58,450 bases of DNA from NCBI GenBank assembly GCA_027448765.1, contig DAIDMV010000001.1:14439-72888 (forward strand). Reading direction: 5' to 3'. This DNA is from a bacterium (GTDB taxonomy: Bacteria > Patescibacteriota > Saccharimonadia > Saccharimonadales > UBA4665). Below the pieces are notes generated by a model, which saw only the letters and a program-made list of their open reading frames with translations, was not told the DNA's origin and did not search any database. Shown one piece after another: positions 1 through 8,814 of this stretch (positions are counted from its first letter, which is position 1; each line of letters opens with the position of its first letter). Position numbers and translations under genes: made by a program.

Positions 1-415
1 AACCACCATCAATGGGAGAAAAAAGCGCGATAATAGCGTAGAGGACATAAACTAGCAACCCACCAAAAACAGTTAGCCAGCCGTTGTCTGTTTTAGTTTT
101 AAGACTAAAGTAGGCAGCAATAAAAATAACAGTGTTTACTAGTAATAGAATAAAGTTGATATAATAGAAAATATTTAAATTATAAATCGGATTAATCGGT
201 AAACCACTTTGGGTATAAGTAGTGTTTGGACCTATGATTGAAGTATGTCCGGTTTGCCAGAAAGCAAGAGCATATAGACCATATAAAATACCGACGATTA
301 AGGCTATGATCGGTAAGTATCTATAGAACCAATTTTTTGTCTTATGAGAAAGGGGAGGTAAGTTTTTAAAAAATGGTTCTAGGTTTTTTGAAATTTTTAG
401 TAATTTAATTTTCAT
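1..415 (-). CDS. Partial membrane protein, C-terminus off the left edge
   Basis: An open frame starts at ATG 415-413 and runs off the window after 138 codons. The first 33 residues are basic (MKIKLLKISKN...), then come three hydrophobic stretches at about residues 34-53, 85-105 and 115-135, with a polar loop containing TGHTSIIGPNTTYTQSG between the first two. This is the layout of a small multi-pass inner-membrane protein with its N-terminus inside. I recognise no family motif. It is divergent from the acidic protein at 519, separated by an AT-rich gap. Function unknown; that it is a real gene is supported by the uninterrupted frame and membrane pattern. Confidence 0.6.
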   Translation of the reverse strand, partial: MKIKLLKISKNLEPFFKNLPPLSHKTKNWFYRYLPIIALIVGILYGLYALAFWQTGHTSIIGPNTTYTQSGLPINPIYNLNIFYYINFILLLVNTVIFIAAYFSLKTKTDNGWLTVFGGLLVYVLYAIIALFSPIDGG

Positions 416-518
416 AGACAAACCTTAATTATTAATTATTATATTTTAATTATAGCTTATTTTAAAATATTTGATTAATTGAAGTATTAAGTTTTAATTG
501 TTATGCTTATTTGTAAGA

Positions 519-1067
519 ATGACGAAAAAAGCTAAGTCTGTTAATAGTTATAATCAATTCAATCATGAGCTAGAAAAAAAGATTGATAGAATGATGAATG
601 TTGAAATTCCTGATGATGATCAAACAACTTCAACAGATATGTCAGACCTAAAAATTATTGACGATAGTCAGGCTCCTAATAATGATCAAGCTATTGTCGA
701 TAGTTTCAGTGATAATACCAGTTCATCGACCGAAAAAATTTTAGTTTTAGATGATAACAAATTTGAAAATCATGATTCGAATCAAGATATTAAGGTTAAC
801 GTTATAAAAGATTCTCCGGCCAATTTGGAAGTTACTAAAACTAATAACATAGTCAACGATGATTTAGATATTGATGATTCTGTTATAGAAGAAATAGAAA
901 AAAATGAGTCTAACGATCTATTAATTTTAGAAGATATGTTGGAAGATGAGTTAAACAATGAGCATTCATCTAAACCTCATCATAAAGTAAGATGGATCAT
1001 TGTAATCATTTTATTAATCGTATTAACAGCTGTCTATATAATTTATATTAGGGGTAAAAATTGGTAA
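519..1067 (+). CDS. Acidic protein with C-terminal membrane anchor, hypothetical
   Basis: About 182 residues from ATG 519. A TTG further upstream at 498 is in frame but would add only a hydrophobic heptapeptide, so I prefer the ATG. The first roughly 150 residues are strongly acidic and low-complexity (many D, E, N, S), as in a disordered cytoplasmic domain. They are followed by a basic stretch (KPHHKVR), a single hydrophobic helix (WIIVIILLIVLTAVYIIYI) and a short basic tail. That is a tail-anchored topology. The gene ends 7 nt from the convergent Mur ligase stop. No known family recognised. Confidence 0.6.
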   Translation: MTKKAKSVNSYNQFNHELEKKIDRMMNVEIPDDDQTTSTDMSDLKIIDDSQAPNNDQAIVDSFSDNTSSSTEKILVLDDNKFENHDSNQDIKVNVIKDSPANLEVTKTNNIVNDDLDIDDSVIEEIEKNESNDLLILEDMLEDELNNEHSSKPHHKVRWIIVIILLIVLTAVYIIYIRGKNW

Positions 1068-1074
1068 GACTAAA

Positions 1075-2388
1075 TTATTGAAAATTTTTTCTCAACCATT
1101 CATCAAGACTATCACCGCCTCCACCGCTCAAAGCTATCACTAGATCATTATTTTTTAAGTGTTGGTTGATTTTATTTTTTAGTTGCTCGTTAAGGTTTTG
1201 AGATTGAGCTTTCTTGGGTTCTGATAAATACTGGAGTAAATTTTCCGGTTTTAAGATATCTAACGACGGATCTTCTCTAGCTAAATAGCTTGGTACCCAG
1301 TATAGTTTATCAATTTTATTAAACAAATTTTTATATTGTTCTTTGATATAGTGTTGTCGTCGATTAGTTAAAGGTTCGTAAACTATAATAATTTTACCGC
1401 TAGTTTGATGCTGTTTTTTTAATTCATTACAAAGTTCTTGTGCAACATTGATGGCAGCTTTGATTTTTTCAGGCGTATGAGCATAGTCAGTGTAAAGGTT
1501 GGTCTTAATTTTTTCCATTCGTCTTGATAGGCCTGGAAAATTATTGATAATTTCAATTAAATCATCAATAGATAGTTCTGGCTTGATATCTAATAGAGAT
1601 TGAAGAGCTAGATAAGCATCTTGACGATTATATTTACCCAAAAGTTTTATTTTATTTATTAATGAATTAGTCTGATCAAAAATTTTAACATTATCTAAAG
1701 AATTTTGCTTGAAAAGACTTAATTCTCGTTGGTATAAAATAGTGTGGTTGCTTTGATTGATAAATTTAGAAAACGCATCGAGATAATCTGTATGTGTGGA
1801 ATAAATCTCTTGATGATCATAAGCTAATCCACTGATAATACTTTGAAAGGGTTGAAATGATAAAAAGTTCCTATCAAATTCATCTGCTTCATAGACAAAA
1901 TATGAGCCCTTTGAATTGTATTCTCCCATTTGTCCAAATGATGTTTTGGCGGGTAAAACATACGTTAGAGGTATATTTAAAGATTTAAAAAGATAAACTA
2001 CCATAGCCGTTAAGGTTGTTTTACCATGAGTGCCAGCAATGGCTATCATCTTTAGTTGATTTTTTTTAATAAAATAATTAACAAACTGATCTCTTTTTGA
2101 TGTTTTGATATTATGACTTTGACAAAATATTATTTCTTCTGAATTTTGATTTTCGAATTGAATGGCTGAGCTATAAACAAACCAATCTATAGGATTCTGC
2201 TGATGAATTTTAGCTATAAACTCTTTTTCTTGACCAATATTAATGTTTTTTAAGCCTTGTTGTTGAAGATACTTAATATAGCTAGAATCTCTTTTATCAG
2301 AACCACTAACATCAAATCCAGCTTGATGTGCGATTTGTGCAATTGGTCCTATACCGGTTCCACCGATTCCTGAAAAAAATATATGCAT
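1075..2388 (-). CDS. murC: Mur ligase, UDP-N-acetylmuramate-L-alanine ligase (MurC type)
   Basis: 437 residues, the usual length for MurC. The N-terminal Rossmann domain has the glycine-rich SGIGGTGIG motif (residues 6-14), the ATP-binding P-loop GTHGKTT is at 119-125, and EADEFDR follows in the central domain. The C-terminal domain carries LSRRME and YTDYAHTPEKI. MurC joins L-alanine to UDP-MurNAc in cytoplasmic peptidoglycan synthesis. The DYAHTP form is closer to MurE or Mpl than to the classic MurC DDYGHHP, so a muropeptide ligase (Mpl-like) role cannot be excluded. The gene is alone on its strand, convergent with the acidic protein and divergent from the gene at 2458. Confidence 0.82.
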   Translation of the reverse strand: MHIFFSGIGGTGIGPIAQIAHQAGFDVSGSDKRDSSYIKYLQQQGLKNINIGQEKEFIAKIHQQNPIDWFVYSSAIQFENQNSEEIIFCQSHNIKTSKRDQFVNYFIKKNQLKMIAIAGTHGKTTLTAMVVYLFKSLNIPLTYVLPAKTSFGQMGEYNSKGSYFVYEADEFDRNFLSFQPFQSIISGLAYDHQEIYSTHTDYLDAFSKFINQSNHTILYQRELSLFKQNSLDNVKIFDQTNSLINKIKLLGKYNRQDAYLALQSLLDIKPELSIDDLIEIINNFPGLSRRMEKIKTNLYTDYAHTPEKIKAAINVAQELCNELKKQHQTSGKIIIVYEPLTNRRQHYIKEQYKNLFNKIDKLYWVPSYLAREDPSLDILKPENLLQYLSEPKKAQSQNLNEQLKNKINQHLKNNDLVIALSGGGGDSLDEWLRKNFQ

Positions 2389-2457
2389 AGTAGTTTAAGT
2401 ATCATGTATAGTTTATGATTAATCAATAGTTTTATTATCTGTGTCATAATGTTATTA

Positions 2458-3075
2458 ATGGATAAAAAATCGCTTCATTATTCTTACTCTCATTACACGA
2501 AACACATTAAAGTACGTTATTTTTTTGCCATCGGGTTAATTTTTTTTATTGTAGCTGTCGTTAGTCTTCGTAATAATAATTTAACGATGATTAAGTTGCG
2601 TAATCAAGTTGCTGTGGCTGATAAAAAAGGCGTTAATGTTCAACAAGCTTTAGATAAGTTACAAGCTTATGTGATTAGCAATATGAACACTAATTTAAAT
2701 TCGGGCAATGACTCTGTCTATCCTCCTATCCAATTAAAATATAGTTATGAAAGAGCAGTTAAGGCTCAGAGTCAACAACTAGCTCAAGCCAATCTTGGTC
2801 TTTACACTCAGGCTGAAGATTATTGTCAAAAGGTTATACCAATAGGAACAGTTGATTTTTTAGGTGGCCCACGAGTTCCTTGTATAGAAAAATATGTCAC
2901 TCAGCATGGTGTTAAAATTAATCCAATTTCACCCAGTTTATTTGAATTTGATTTTATTACACCGACTTGGTCACCAGATTTAGCTGGTATCACTCTTGTA
3001 GTAAGTATATTATTATTTTTAATTGGTCTCGTAGTATATATTATTAATCTTTGGCTTAGACTGGTAACTAAATAA
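2458..3075 (+). CDS. Two-helix membrane protein, hypothetical
   Basis: 205 residues from ATG 2458. A CATAAT box ends exactly 7 nt before this ATG, which argues for a leaderless message and for this start over the in-frame codon at 2449. A basic N-terminus precedes a first membrane helix (YFFAIGLIFFIVAVVSL). About 120 residues of extracytoplasmic domain follow, rich in Q and containing two cysteines (DYCQKV and VPCIEK) that could form a disulfide, then a second helix near the C-terminus. The helix-loop-helix plan resembles a surface-exposed sensor or assembly protein, but I recognise no family. Confidence 0.6.
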   Translation: MDKKSLHYSYSHYTKHIKVRYFFAIGLIFFIVAVVSLRNNNLTMIKLRNQVAVADKKGVNVQQALDKLQAYVISNMNTNLNSGNDSVYPPIQLKYSYERAVKAQSQQLAQANLGLYTQAEDYCQKVIPIGTVDFLGGPRVPCIEKYVTQHGVKINPISPSLFEFDFITPTWSPDLAGITLVVSILLFLIGLVVYIINLWLRLVTK

Positions 3076-3220
3076 ATTTAACTCTATAAAACAGGAGGAA
3101 ATTACCCTTATTAATCTTAAGTAGTTGTTAGCTTCTAATTTACTAATTGTCTCTTAAGCAATCTTGGGAGTTAGTAACTCTTAAATATAATGAACGAACT
3201 ATTGCTATAGCTTACAACAA

Positions 3221-3253
3221 TAATAAAACCTCCTGTAAAAGGAGGTTTTATTA
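3221..3253. terminator. Bidirectional intrinsic terminator
   Basis: A perfect 14-bp stem (3221-3234 with 3240-3253) closes over a 5-nt loop. Its GC-rich core CCTCC/GGAGG is flanked by AT runs, so it works in both directions. It lies between two convergent genes (stops at 3075 and 3279). The 145 nt before it contain an AGGAGG sequence at 3112 but no convincing reading frame after it. Confidence 0.8.
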
Positions 3254-3278
3254 TTCTCTAGGTTAGACTAATTAGTCG

Positions 3279-3947
3279 TTAACCTTTTTTGGTAGTTGAG
3301 ACAGGGGCGTTAGCTGAGTTTTGTGTACTCGGTTGAACGCTTGAACTGCTTGTTGGAGCTGAGCTTGTTTGATTGGAACAAGTTTGTTGTCCATTTGGAT
3401 GAGCTTTATTGAATGCAGCTACAGCTTGAGAAACTTTTCCACTTGATTTTAGATTTTCCCAGAAAGTTACTTGGGAAGCATTAATAACCATTCTATCGTA
3501 TGGAGCATGAAGTTCACAACCTAATTTAACCAGCGAAACGCTTGGTGAAGATGTTGATGATTTGCTTGTAGTAGACGATGAAGATGATGAATTTGTTTGT
3601 AAATAAAAAATATTTGTTAAAACAAAATAGCTGGAATTAATTTTTTGAATATTACCAAAATAGACTTGGCCAGTGTTTAGAAAAACAGCTTGAAGTTTAT
3701 TTTTGTAAATATATGAGCTTTCTGAATTACTACTTGAATTCGATAAAGCAATATAAACCAATAAGGCTACCACTAAAATTACGACAGCAATTCCAAAGAT
3801 AATTGAAATTATATTTAAAACTTTGTTTTTATCATTTTTATCAGATGATTTGTTTGTTTGATTGGTTTTTATTTTTCCCATATTTGACTGAGGACTCATT
3901 GTTGCCGCATCAGACATTTGTTGGGAAGAACGATTTGTAAAATCCAT
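3279..3947 (-). CDS. Single-pass membrane protein with Ser/Thr-rich tail, hypothetical
   Basis: 222 residues from ATG 3947, chosen because a GGTGGAG ribosome site sits 9 nt upstream; the in-frame GTG at 3962 lies inside that site. About 45 polar residues precede one membrane helix (VLNIISIIFGIAVVILVVALLVYIAL). A compact domain follows (KLQAVFLNTGQVYFGNIQKI, then a poly-Ser/Thr linker and the conserved-looking KLGCELHAPYDRMVI), and then a Ser/Pro/Thr/Gln-rich tail that looks surface exposed. The GQVYFG segment resembles a membrane-anchored protein I associate with Saccharibacteria, without a known function. Convergent with the gene at 2458. Confidence 0.65.
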   Translation of the reverse strand: MDFTNRSSQQMSDAATMSPQSNMGKIKTNQTNKSSDKNDKNKVLNIISIIFGIAVVILVVALLVYIALSNSSSNSESSYIYKNKLQAVFLNTGQVYFGNIQKINSSYFVLTNIFYLQTNSSSSSSTTSKSSTSSPSVSLVKLGCELHAPYDRMVINASQVTFWENLKSSGKVSQAVAAFNKAHPNGQQTCSNQTSSAPTSSSSVQPSTQNSANAPVSTTKKG

Positions 3948-4094
3948 ATTATATGTCTCCACCTTAATTTTTATGCTTACTCAGTTAGTTTATAATAGCT
4001 GATTAATTTTCGCAAGCTAAAATTAAAAAAATATCTTTTATACTGGCTAACAGATGTAGATTTGTGGATATCCTACTAACAGAGCAATTAAATA

Positions 4095-4124
4095 TTGACA
4101 AATATAGAATTTTAGGAGTATGTT
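4095..4124 (+). promoter_or_regulatory. Sigma-70-type promoter for the 64-residue protein
   Basis: TTGACA at 4095-4100 and TATGTT at 4119-4124 are separated by 18 nt. The leader that follows carries a GAGGGAG ribosome site before ATG 4164. Confidence 0.6.
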
Positions 4125-4163
4125 GAGATAGTAATATTAAATTTAAGAGGGAGAGCTTAAACA

Positions 4164-4358
4164 ATGGCTTATCAGCACACTAATTCAAAAGGCGTTACAT
4201 TTCATTTGAATTGTCAAGAAGTTACGCTTAAGGGTGGACAAAAGAATACTATTTATTATTTTTCAAAAGACAAAAGAGCAACAGCTTGTGATCTACCAAA
4301 TGATCGAGTTGTTCAGGAAAGTCCAAAAAATGGATTTTTGACTTTGAAAAAGAAATAA
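4164..4358 (+). CDS. Small basic protein, 64 residues, conserved hypothetical
   Basis: It starts MAYQHTNSKGVTFHL and ends in KNGFLTLKKK, with an internal KGGQKNTIYYFSKD segment. Small proteins of this pattern recur in CPR genomes and their function is not known to me. It has its own promoter, a strong ribosome site (GAGGGAG) and its own terminator, so it is a well-defined monocistronic gene, probably well expressed. There is no signal peptide or membrane helix. The length and basic tail would suit a small nucleic-acid-binding or ribosome-associated protein, but this is a guess. Confidence 0.75.
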   Translation: MAYQHTNSKGVTFHLNCQEVTLKGGQKNTIYYFSKDKRATACDLPNDRVVQESPKNGFLTLKKK

Positions 4359-4383
4359 TATTTAGTTATTAATCTTTTACTAG

Positions 4384-4416
4384 ACACCTAAGCAATTACT
4401 GCTTAGGTGTTTTTTA
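4384..4416 (+). terminator. Intrinsic terminator
   Basis: A 10-bp stem ACACCTAAGC/GCTTAGGTGT (4384-4393 with 4401-4410) is followed by six T residues. It ends the 64-residue protein transcript, immediately before the promoter of the ABC exporter. Confidence 0.88.
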
Positions 4417-4432
4417 TGTTAAAATATTCTGA

Positions 4433-5206
4433 ATGTTTACTGATAAAAAAACCATTATTTTAGAGGTTAAAAATTTAAAAAAATTTTACAATAATCATGC
4501 TGTTGTCAATGGTTTGAATTTAACAGTTAATCAGGGTGAAATATTTGGCATTTTAGGTCCTAATGGAGCCGGTAAGACTACCACATTAGAAATGATCGAA
4601 ACACTAAGGCCAATTGATGAGGGTCAAATTATAGTTAATGGTTTTGATGTTAGTAAAGATTCCTTAAGTGTTAAAAAGATTATTGGTATTCAACCGCAAA
4701 CACCAGCTTTTCAAGATAAACAAAAATTAAAAGAAATATTAGAAATGTTTGGAGCTACTTATAGAGTTAAAGTTGATTGGCGTCAATTACTGAATGATGT
4801 TGGGTTACTTGACAGGGCTAATAGTTATGTCGAATCTTTATCGGGTGGTCAAAGACAACGTTTTAGTGTTGCCGTGGCTTTAGTTCATAATCCAAAAATT
4901 TTTTTCTTAGACGAACCAACAACCGGATTGGATCCTCAAGCTAGAAGAAATTTATGGGAATTAATTAAGACAATTAGGAATAAAGGTGTAACTATTATTT
5001 TAACCACTCATTATATGGATGAAGCCGAATTATTATGTGATCGGGTGGCTGTTATGGACAAGGGTCAAATCATTGCACTCGATAAACCTAAAAAATTAAT
5101 TAATAATTTAATTAAAAAAGGTTTTAAAAAAGATCAAAAAGTTGAGCAGGCTAATTTAGAAGACGTTTTTATTGATTTAACAGGTAAGGAATTGAGAGAA
5201 AATTAA
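4433..5206 (+). CDS. ABC transporter ATP-binding protein, ABC-2 exporter type
   Basis: 257 residues. Walker A GPNGAGKTT is at about 42-50, the signature SLSGGQRQR near 137, Walker B FFLDEPTTGLDP near 155, and a switch histidine in TTHYMDEAE. This is the CcmA/DrrA-type ATPase that powers drug, polysaccharide or Na+ export together with an ABC-2 permease. The permease gene follows 1 nt after the stop, so they form an operon. A TAAAAT box 7 nt before ATG 4433 suggests a leaderless message. The substrate cannot be told from sequence; the short C-terminus lacks an added domain. Confidence 0.92.
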   Translation: MFTDKKTIILEVKNLKKFYNNHAVVNGLNLTVNQGEIFGILGPNGAGKTTTLEMIETLRPIDEGQIIVNGFDVSKDSLSVKKIIGIQPQTPAFQDKQKLKEILEMFGATYRVKVDWRQLLNDVGLLDRANSYVESLSGGQRQRFSVAVALVHNPKIFFLDEPTTGLDPQARRNLWELIKTIRNKGVTIILTTHYMDEAELLCDRVAVMDKGQIIALDKPKKLINNLIKKGFKKDQKVEQANLEDVFIDLTGKELREN

Positions 5207-5207
5207 A

Positions 5208-6311
5208 ATGGCTGCTTTAAAAACTGTATTAATATTTACAAAAATTAATATTAAGCGATTTTTTCGTGATCGATTAGCCATATTTTTTGCAGTTTTATTC
5301 CCGTTAATTTTTTTAATCGTTTTTGGCTTCATAGTCAATGGCAATAATAGTATTTCTTTTAATGTAGCTATTATTAACCAGTCGTCATCTTTGGCTTCTA
5401 AGCAGTTTATAGTTGGTTTAAAATCAAATAAAGTTTTTAAGGTTAATCAGACGGTTCGATCTTTGAGTGTGGCTCAACATGATATGATTTACAATAAGAT
5501 TGATGCCACTATTGTTTTAAACAAAGATTTTGGTCAAATAAAAAATGATCTTCCGACTGGTCAAGTAAAAGTCTTATATACAGAAAATTCAAGTCTTGCA
5601 GCTCAAACAATTAGTTCGTTAATTGACAGTACTGTAATTAAAAATTTCAATAATCATTTAGTAAAATCTTCTAAACCATTTACAGTTTTATCGCAAAAAT
5701 TAAACTATCATAGTCTAACAACTTTTGATTATACTTTTGCCGGCATATTAGGTTTTAGCATTATTGGTATTGGTATTTTTAGTCAAATTGAAATTTTCCC
5801 TGAGTTAAAAAAACAAGGTGTTTTGCGACGTCTTCATACTACACCAATTAAAGTCTGGCAGTATTTTTTAGCAACTATGTTATCGCAAGCTTTAATTGGG
5901 GTTATAGCTATCACTGTCCAATTTATTGTCGCCATTCTATTTTTTAACTTACAGATTAATGGTAATTTGATAGAAATTTTAATTTTTACGATATTTAGTG
6001 TTTTCATGATTTTAGGTATCGGATTAGCTATTGGCGGCTGGGCAAAGAATGCACGTCAAGCTGCACCGCTCGCTAATATTATAATTTTTCCGATGTTGTT
6101 TTTGTCCGGAACTTTTTTCCCGCAATTTGAAATGCCAGTTTGGCTACAAAGAATTAGTAGTTTTTTGCCGTTAACACCAGTCATTAATGGTTTAAGACTT
6201 TTAACTACGGCTGGTAAAAATTTAACTCAAATTGGGCCAGAAATTGGTTTAGTTTTTATTTGGTTTATTGTTATTTATGCCATTGCTTTTCGAGTTTTTA
6301 ATTGGGAATAA
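5208..6311 (+). CDS. ABC-2 family transporter permease
   Basis: 367 residues. One N-terminal helix (about 22-45) follows the motif KRFFRDRLAIFFAVLFPL. A large external domain of about 130 residues comes next, then five more helices in the C-terminal half and the ABC-2 signature region GTFFPQFEMPVWLQRISSFLPLTP. This is the DrrB/YhfA-like membrane partner of the ATPase at 4433, probably working as a dimer with two ATPase subunits. Its 3' end sits 2 nt before the dihydrouridine synthase start, so the three genes are probably cotranscribed. Confidence 0.9.
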   Translation: MAALKTVLIFTKINIKRFFRDRLAIFFAVLFPLIFLIVFGFIVNGNNSISFNVAIINQSSSLASKQFIVGLKSNKVFKVNQTVRSLSVAQHDMIYNKIDATIVLNKDFGQIKNDLPTGQVKVLYTENSSLAAQTISSLIDSTVIKNFNNHLVKSSKPFTVLSQKLNYHSLTTFDYTFAGILGFSIIGIGIFSQIEIFPELKKQGVLRRLHTTPIKVWQYFLATMLSQALIGVIAITVQFIVAILFFNLQINGNLIEILIFTIFSVFMILGIGLAIGGWAKNARQAAPLANIIIFPMLFLSGTFFPQFEMPVWLQRISSFLPLTPVINGLRLLTTAGKNLTQIGPEIGLVFIWFIVIYAIAFRVFNWE

Positions 6312-6313
6312 AA

Positions 6314-7282
6314 ATGAAAAATTTTTATAAAATGTTACCAAAACCATTTTTTGCTTTAGCTCCCATGGATGATGTGACTGATACGGTTTTTAGGCAAATA
6401 ATAGCTGGTTTAAGCAGGCCTGATTATATGCTAACAGAATTTGTTAACGTTGATGGTTTAATGTCACCAGGACGTCATAATCTAGAAGTCAAACTAAAAT
6501 TTTCTATCCAAGAAAAACCCTTGGTTGCTCAACTATGGGGCAAGAACCCAACTAATTTTTTTAACATTGCTCAAGAAATAAAAACCATGGGTTTTAGTGG
6601 TATTGATTTAAATATGGGATGTCCAGATAAAACAGTTGTTAAAAACGGTTGTTGTTCGGCCTTAATTAATAACCGTCAGTTAGCCAAAGAAATAATTTTA
6701 GCTACAGTTGAGGGGGCTGGGGAATTACCGGTTAGCGTCAAAACCAGACTTGGTTTTAACCAAATAGATTTATCTTGGCATGAATTTTTATTAAGTTTAC
6801 CGATTCAATTGTTGACTGTACACATGAGAACAAAAAAAGATATGAGTAAAATAGCTGCTCAGTGGGATTATATGACTAAAATTAAACAGCTGAGAGATAG
6901 CATTAATCCAGACATATTGTTAGTTGGTAACGGTGATGTCGATAATAGACAAACTGGACTTAAATTAGCTCAACAATATCAGATTGATGGAATTATGATT
7001 GGCCGTGGTATTTTAAAGAATCCTTTGGCTTTTAGTTTAGAATCTGATCAATGGAACCAGTATTCTATTACTCAAAAAATTAATTTATTCAAAGCTCATC
7101 TCGATAGTTTTAACAGTACTTATAATGAACATGCTGACGCTAGGTTGTTTAAATTATTTAAGTTCGCAAAACTATATTTAAATGGTTTTAATAATTCCAG
7201 CGACTTAAGACAAAAAATAATGACTCAAAAAAGTATTGAAGCTGTTAATAAAATTTTAGATGATTTTATGACTAACCTATAA
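6314..7282 (+). CDS. dus: tRNA-dihydrouridine synthase
   Basis: 322 residues from ATG 6314; the in-frame TTG at 6302 overlaps the permease and I reject it. This FMN-dependent TIM barrel shows the Dus landmarks: APMDDVTDTVFRQ near the N-terminus (FMN site), QLWGKNP, and NMGCPDKTVVKNGCCSALI with the catalytic cysteine. KTRLGF and the phosphate-binding VGNGDV and GIMIGRGIL segments follow. It reduces uridines in the tRNA D-loop. The exact Dus subclass (B or another) is uncertain. The last 11 nt overlap the convergent MFS gene. Confidence 0.88.
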   Translation: MKNFYKMLPKPFFALAPMDDVTDTVFRQIIAGLSRPDYMLTEFVNVDGLMSPGRHNLEVKLKFSIQEKPLVAQLWGKNPTNFFNIAQEIKTMGFSGIDLNMGCPDKTVVKNGCCSALINNRQLAKEIILATVEGAGELPVSVKTRLGFNQIDLSWHEFLLSLPIQLLTVHMRTKKDMSKIAAQWDYMTKIKQLRDSINPDILLVGNGDVDNRQTGLKLAQQYQIDGIMIGRGILKNPLAFSLESDQWNQYSITQKINLFKAHLDSFNSTYNEHADARLFKLFKFAKLYLNGFNNSSDLRQKIMTQKSIEAVNKILDDFMTNL

Positions 7283-8726
7283 TAATTTTTTCAGTTTTTT
7301 TCGGTTTAGTATTTTTAATTAAAATTAAAGCTAGAACTATACCAATAACAGCTATAATGGCACCGGCCGCAAAAGCATCTCTATAACTGTGTACGGCTAT
7401 ATAAACAGGTATTGATTGAGGGTTTATGTTTTTTGGTAAATGTTTAGCTATTTTTAGTGCATAAGATGATGTTACGCCGGTCAATATTGCTAAACCAACC
7501 GATCCACCAATTTGCTGAGAAGTATTTAAAATACCTGAAGCTAAACCTGATTTGTGTTCTTCTACTCCAGAGGTAGCAATAATAGTACCTGAAACAAAAC
7601 TAGCTCCAGCTCCTAGTCCTAAAATTATTAACGAAGGTAGAATATCTGTCCAGTAGTTACTGTGAATTGGTAATCTAGTTAAATCAATTAAAGCTATGGC
7701 GATTAAAACAGTGCCACCTATAAGTACATATTTAGAACCAAATATTTTAATAATTTTTGGTATTTGAGTGGCTGCAATTATGATTGCGATTGGAACAATT
7801 AAAAACGATAAACCAGTTTTAACGGGTGAATAACCTAAAATATTTTGAATATATAAAGATAAAAAGAAGAATAAAGCATAAACACTAGCAACTACGGGAA
7901 ATATTGTTAGATTAGCACCTGTTAAGTTTTTGTTCTTGAAGATATTTAGCGGTAAAAGAGGGTGTTTTTGTCTGTTCTCGTTAAAATAGAAGAAGACTAG
8001 ACCGACGATAGTGATTCCAAAAAATGGTAAAGTTGACAGACTTAGCCAACCATAGGTTGGTCCTTGGGTTAGCCCGTAAACCAAAGATAACATACTGATT
8101 GTTACGCTGGCCGCACCGGCAATGTCAATTGTGTTATTGTTTTCTTCTGCATCATGACTTGGTACGATTTTATAGGCAACAATAAAGATTAAAATGCTAA
8201 TTGGCACGTTGATAAAAAAATTCCAGCGCCAGCCGTAATATTGAGTTAAAATCCCGCCCAGTAAAACACCAGCGGCGGCGCCACCAGACGCAACAGCACC
8301 CCAAACAGATAGAGCAATATTTCTACTATGTCCTTCTCTGTATTTAGTTAGAACAATTGATAAAGCAGCTGGTGACATAAAAGCAGCACCTAAGCCTTGT
8401 AAAATTCTAGAACCGATTAACATACCTCCAGATCTAGAAAAACCGTCTATTAATGACATTAGACCAAAAAAAAGCACACCAATTAAGAATATTTTTTTGC
8501 GACCGTACAGATCAGCCGCTCGGCCCCCAAATAATAAAAAGCCACCAAAAGTTAAAGTATAAGCTGTAATGATCCATTGTAAATTAGATGTCGATAGATC
8601 AAAAGTCCTTTGAATGTGGGGTAGGGCCACATTGACCACCGAAGAATCTAAGACAACCATAAATTGTGCAAAAGCTAGAACAACCAATATAAGCCAATGC
8701 GACTTAATTTTTTCTTTCATATTCAC
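7272..8726 (-). CDS. MFS drug/proton antiporter, DHA2 (EmrB/QacA) family
   Basis: 484 residues with about 14 hydrophobic helices, typical of the 14-TM DHA2 group. The helix-1 motif FMVVLDSSVVNVALPHIQ, the loop 2-3 motif A GRAADLYGRKKIF and the helix-5 antiporter motif GGAAAGVLLGGIL are all visible. Such pumps expel lipophilic drugs or dyes in exchange for protons. An AAGGTG ribosome site precedes ATG 8726. It diverges from a marR gene across a 79-nt region with a palindrome, the classic arrangement of a pump repressed by its MarR neighbour. The real substrate is unknown. Confidence 0.9.
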   Translation of the reverse strand: MNMKEKIKSHWLILVVLAFAQFMVVLDSSVVNVALPHIQRTFDLSTSNLQWIITAYTLTFGGFLLFGGRAADLYGRKKIFLIGVLFFGLMSLIDGFSRSGGMLIGSRILQGLGAAFMSPAALSIVLTKYREGHSRNIALSVWGAVASGGAAAGVLLGGILTQYYGWRWNFFINVPISILIFIVAYKIVPSHDAEENNNTIDIAGAASVTISMLSLVYGLTQGPTYGWLSLSTLPFFGITIVGLVFFYFNENRQKHPLLPLNIFKNKNLTGANLTIFPVVASVYALFFFLSLYIQNILGYSPVKTGLSFLIVPIAIIIAATQIPKIIKIFGSKYVLIGGTVLIAIALIDLTRLPIHSNYWTDILPSLIILGLGAGASFVSGTIIATSGVEEHKSGLASGILNTSQQIGGSVGLAILTGVTSSYALKIAKHLPKNINPQSIPVYIAVHSYRDAFAAGAIIAVIGIVLALILIKNTKPKKTEKIIIG

Positions 8727-8762
8727 CTTGATTTTATTAATATACTAGAATATAGTATGATT

Positions 8763-8785
8763 AATAGTTGATGATGTCAACTATT
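8763..8785. promoter_or_regulatory. Palindromic operator between MFS pump and marR
   Basis: Perfect 9-bp arms AATAGTTGA (8763-8771) and TCAACTATT (8777-8785) flank TGATG. Position, symmetry and length fit a MarR dimer site that controls both divergent genes. Confidence 0.65.
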
Positions 8786-8814
8786 TAATATGGCAAATAT
8801 TTAATATGACAAAT
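8783..8814 (+). repeat. 16-bp tandem duplication over the marR start codon
   Basis: Two adjacent copies (8783-8798 and 8799-8814) of ATTTAATATGRCAAAT differ at one base. Each contains an ATG. The second (8806) starts MarR; the first opens a 4-codon frame (ATG GCA AAT ATT TAA) that stops just before the second ATG. Confidence 0.85.

Noticed and set aside
3100-3220. Small RNA or riboswitch upstream of the bidirectional terminator
   Set aside because: An AGGAGG and the terminator are present, but I could not find a promoter or a consistent fold.
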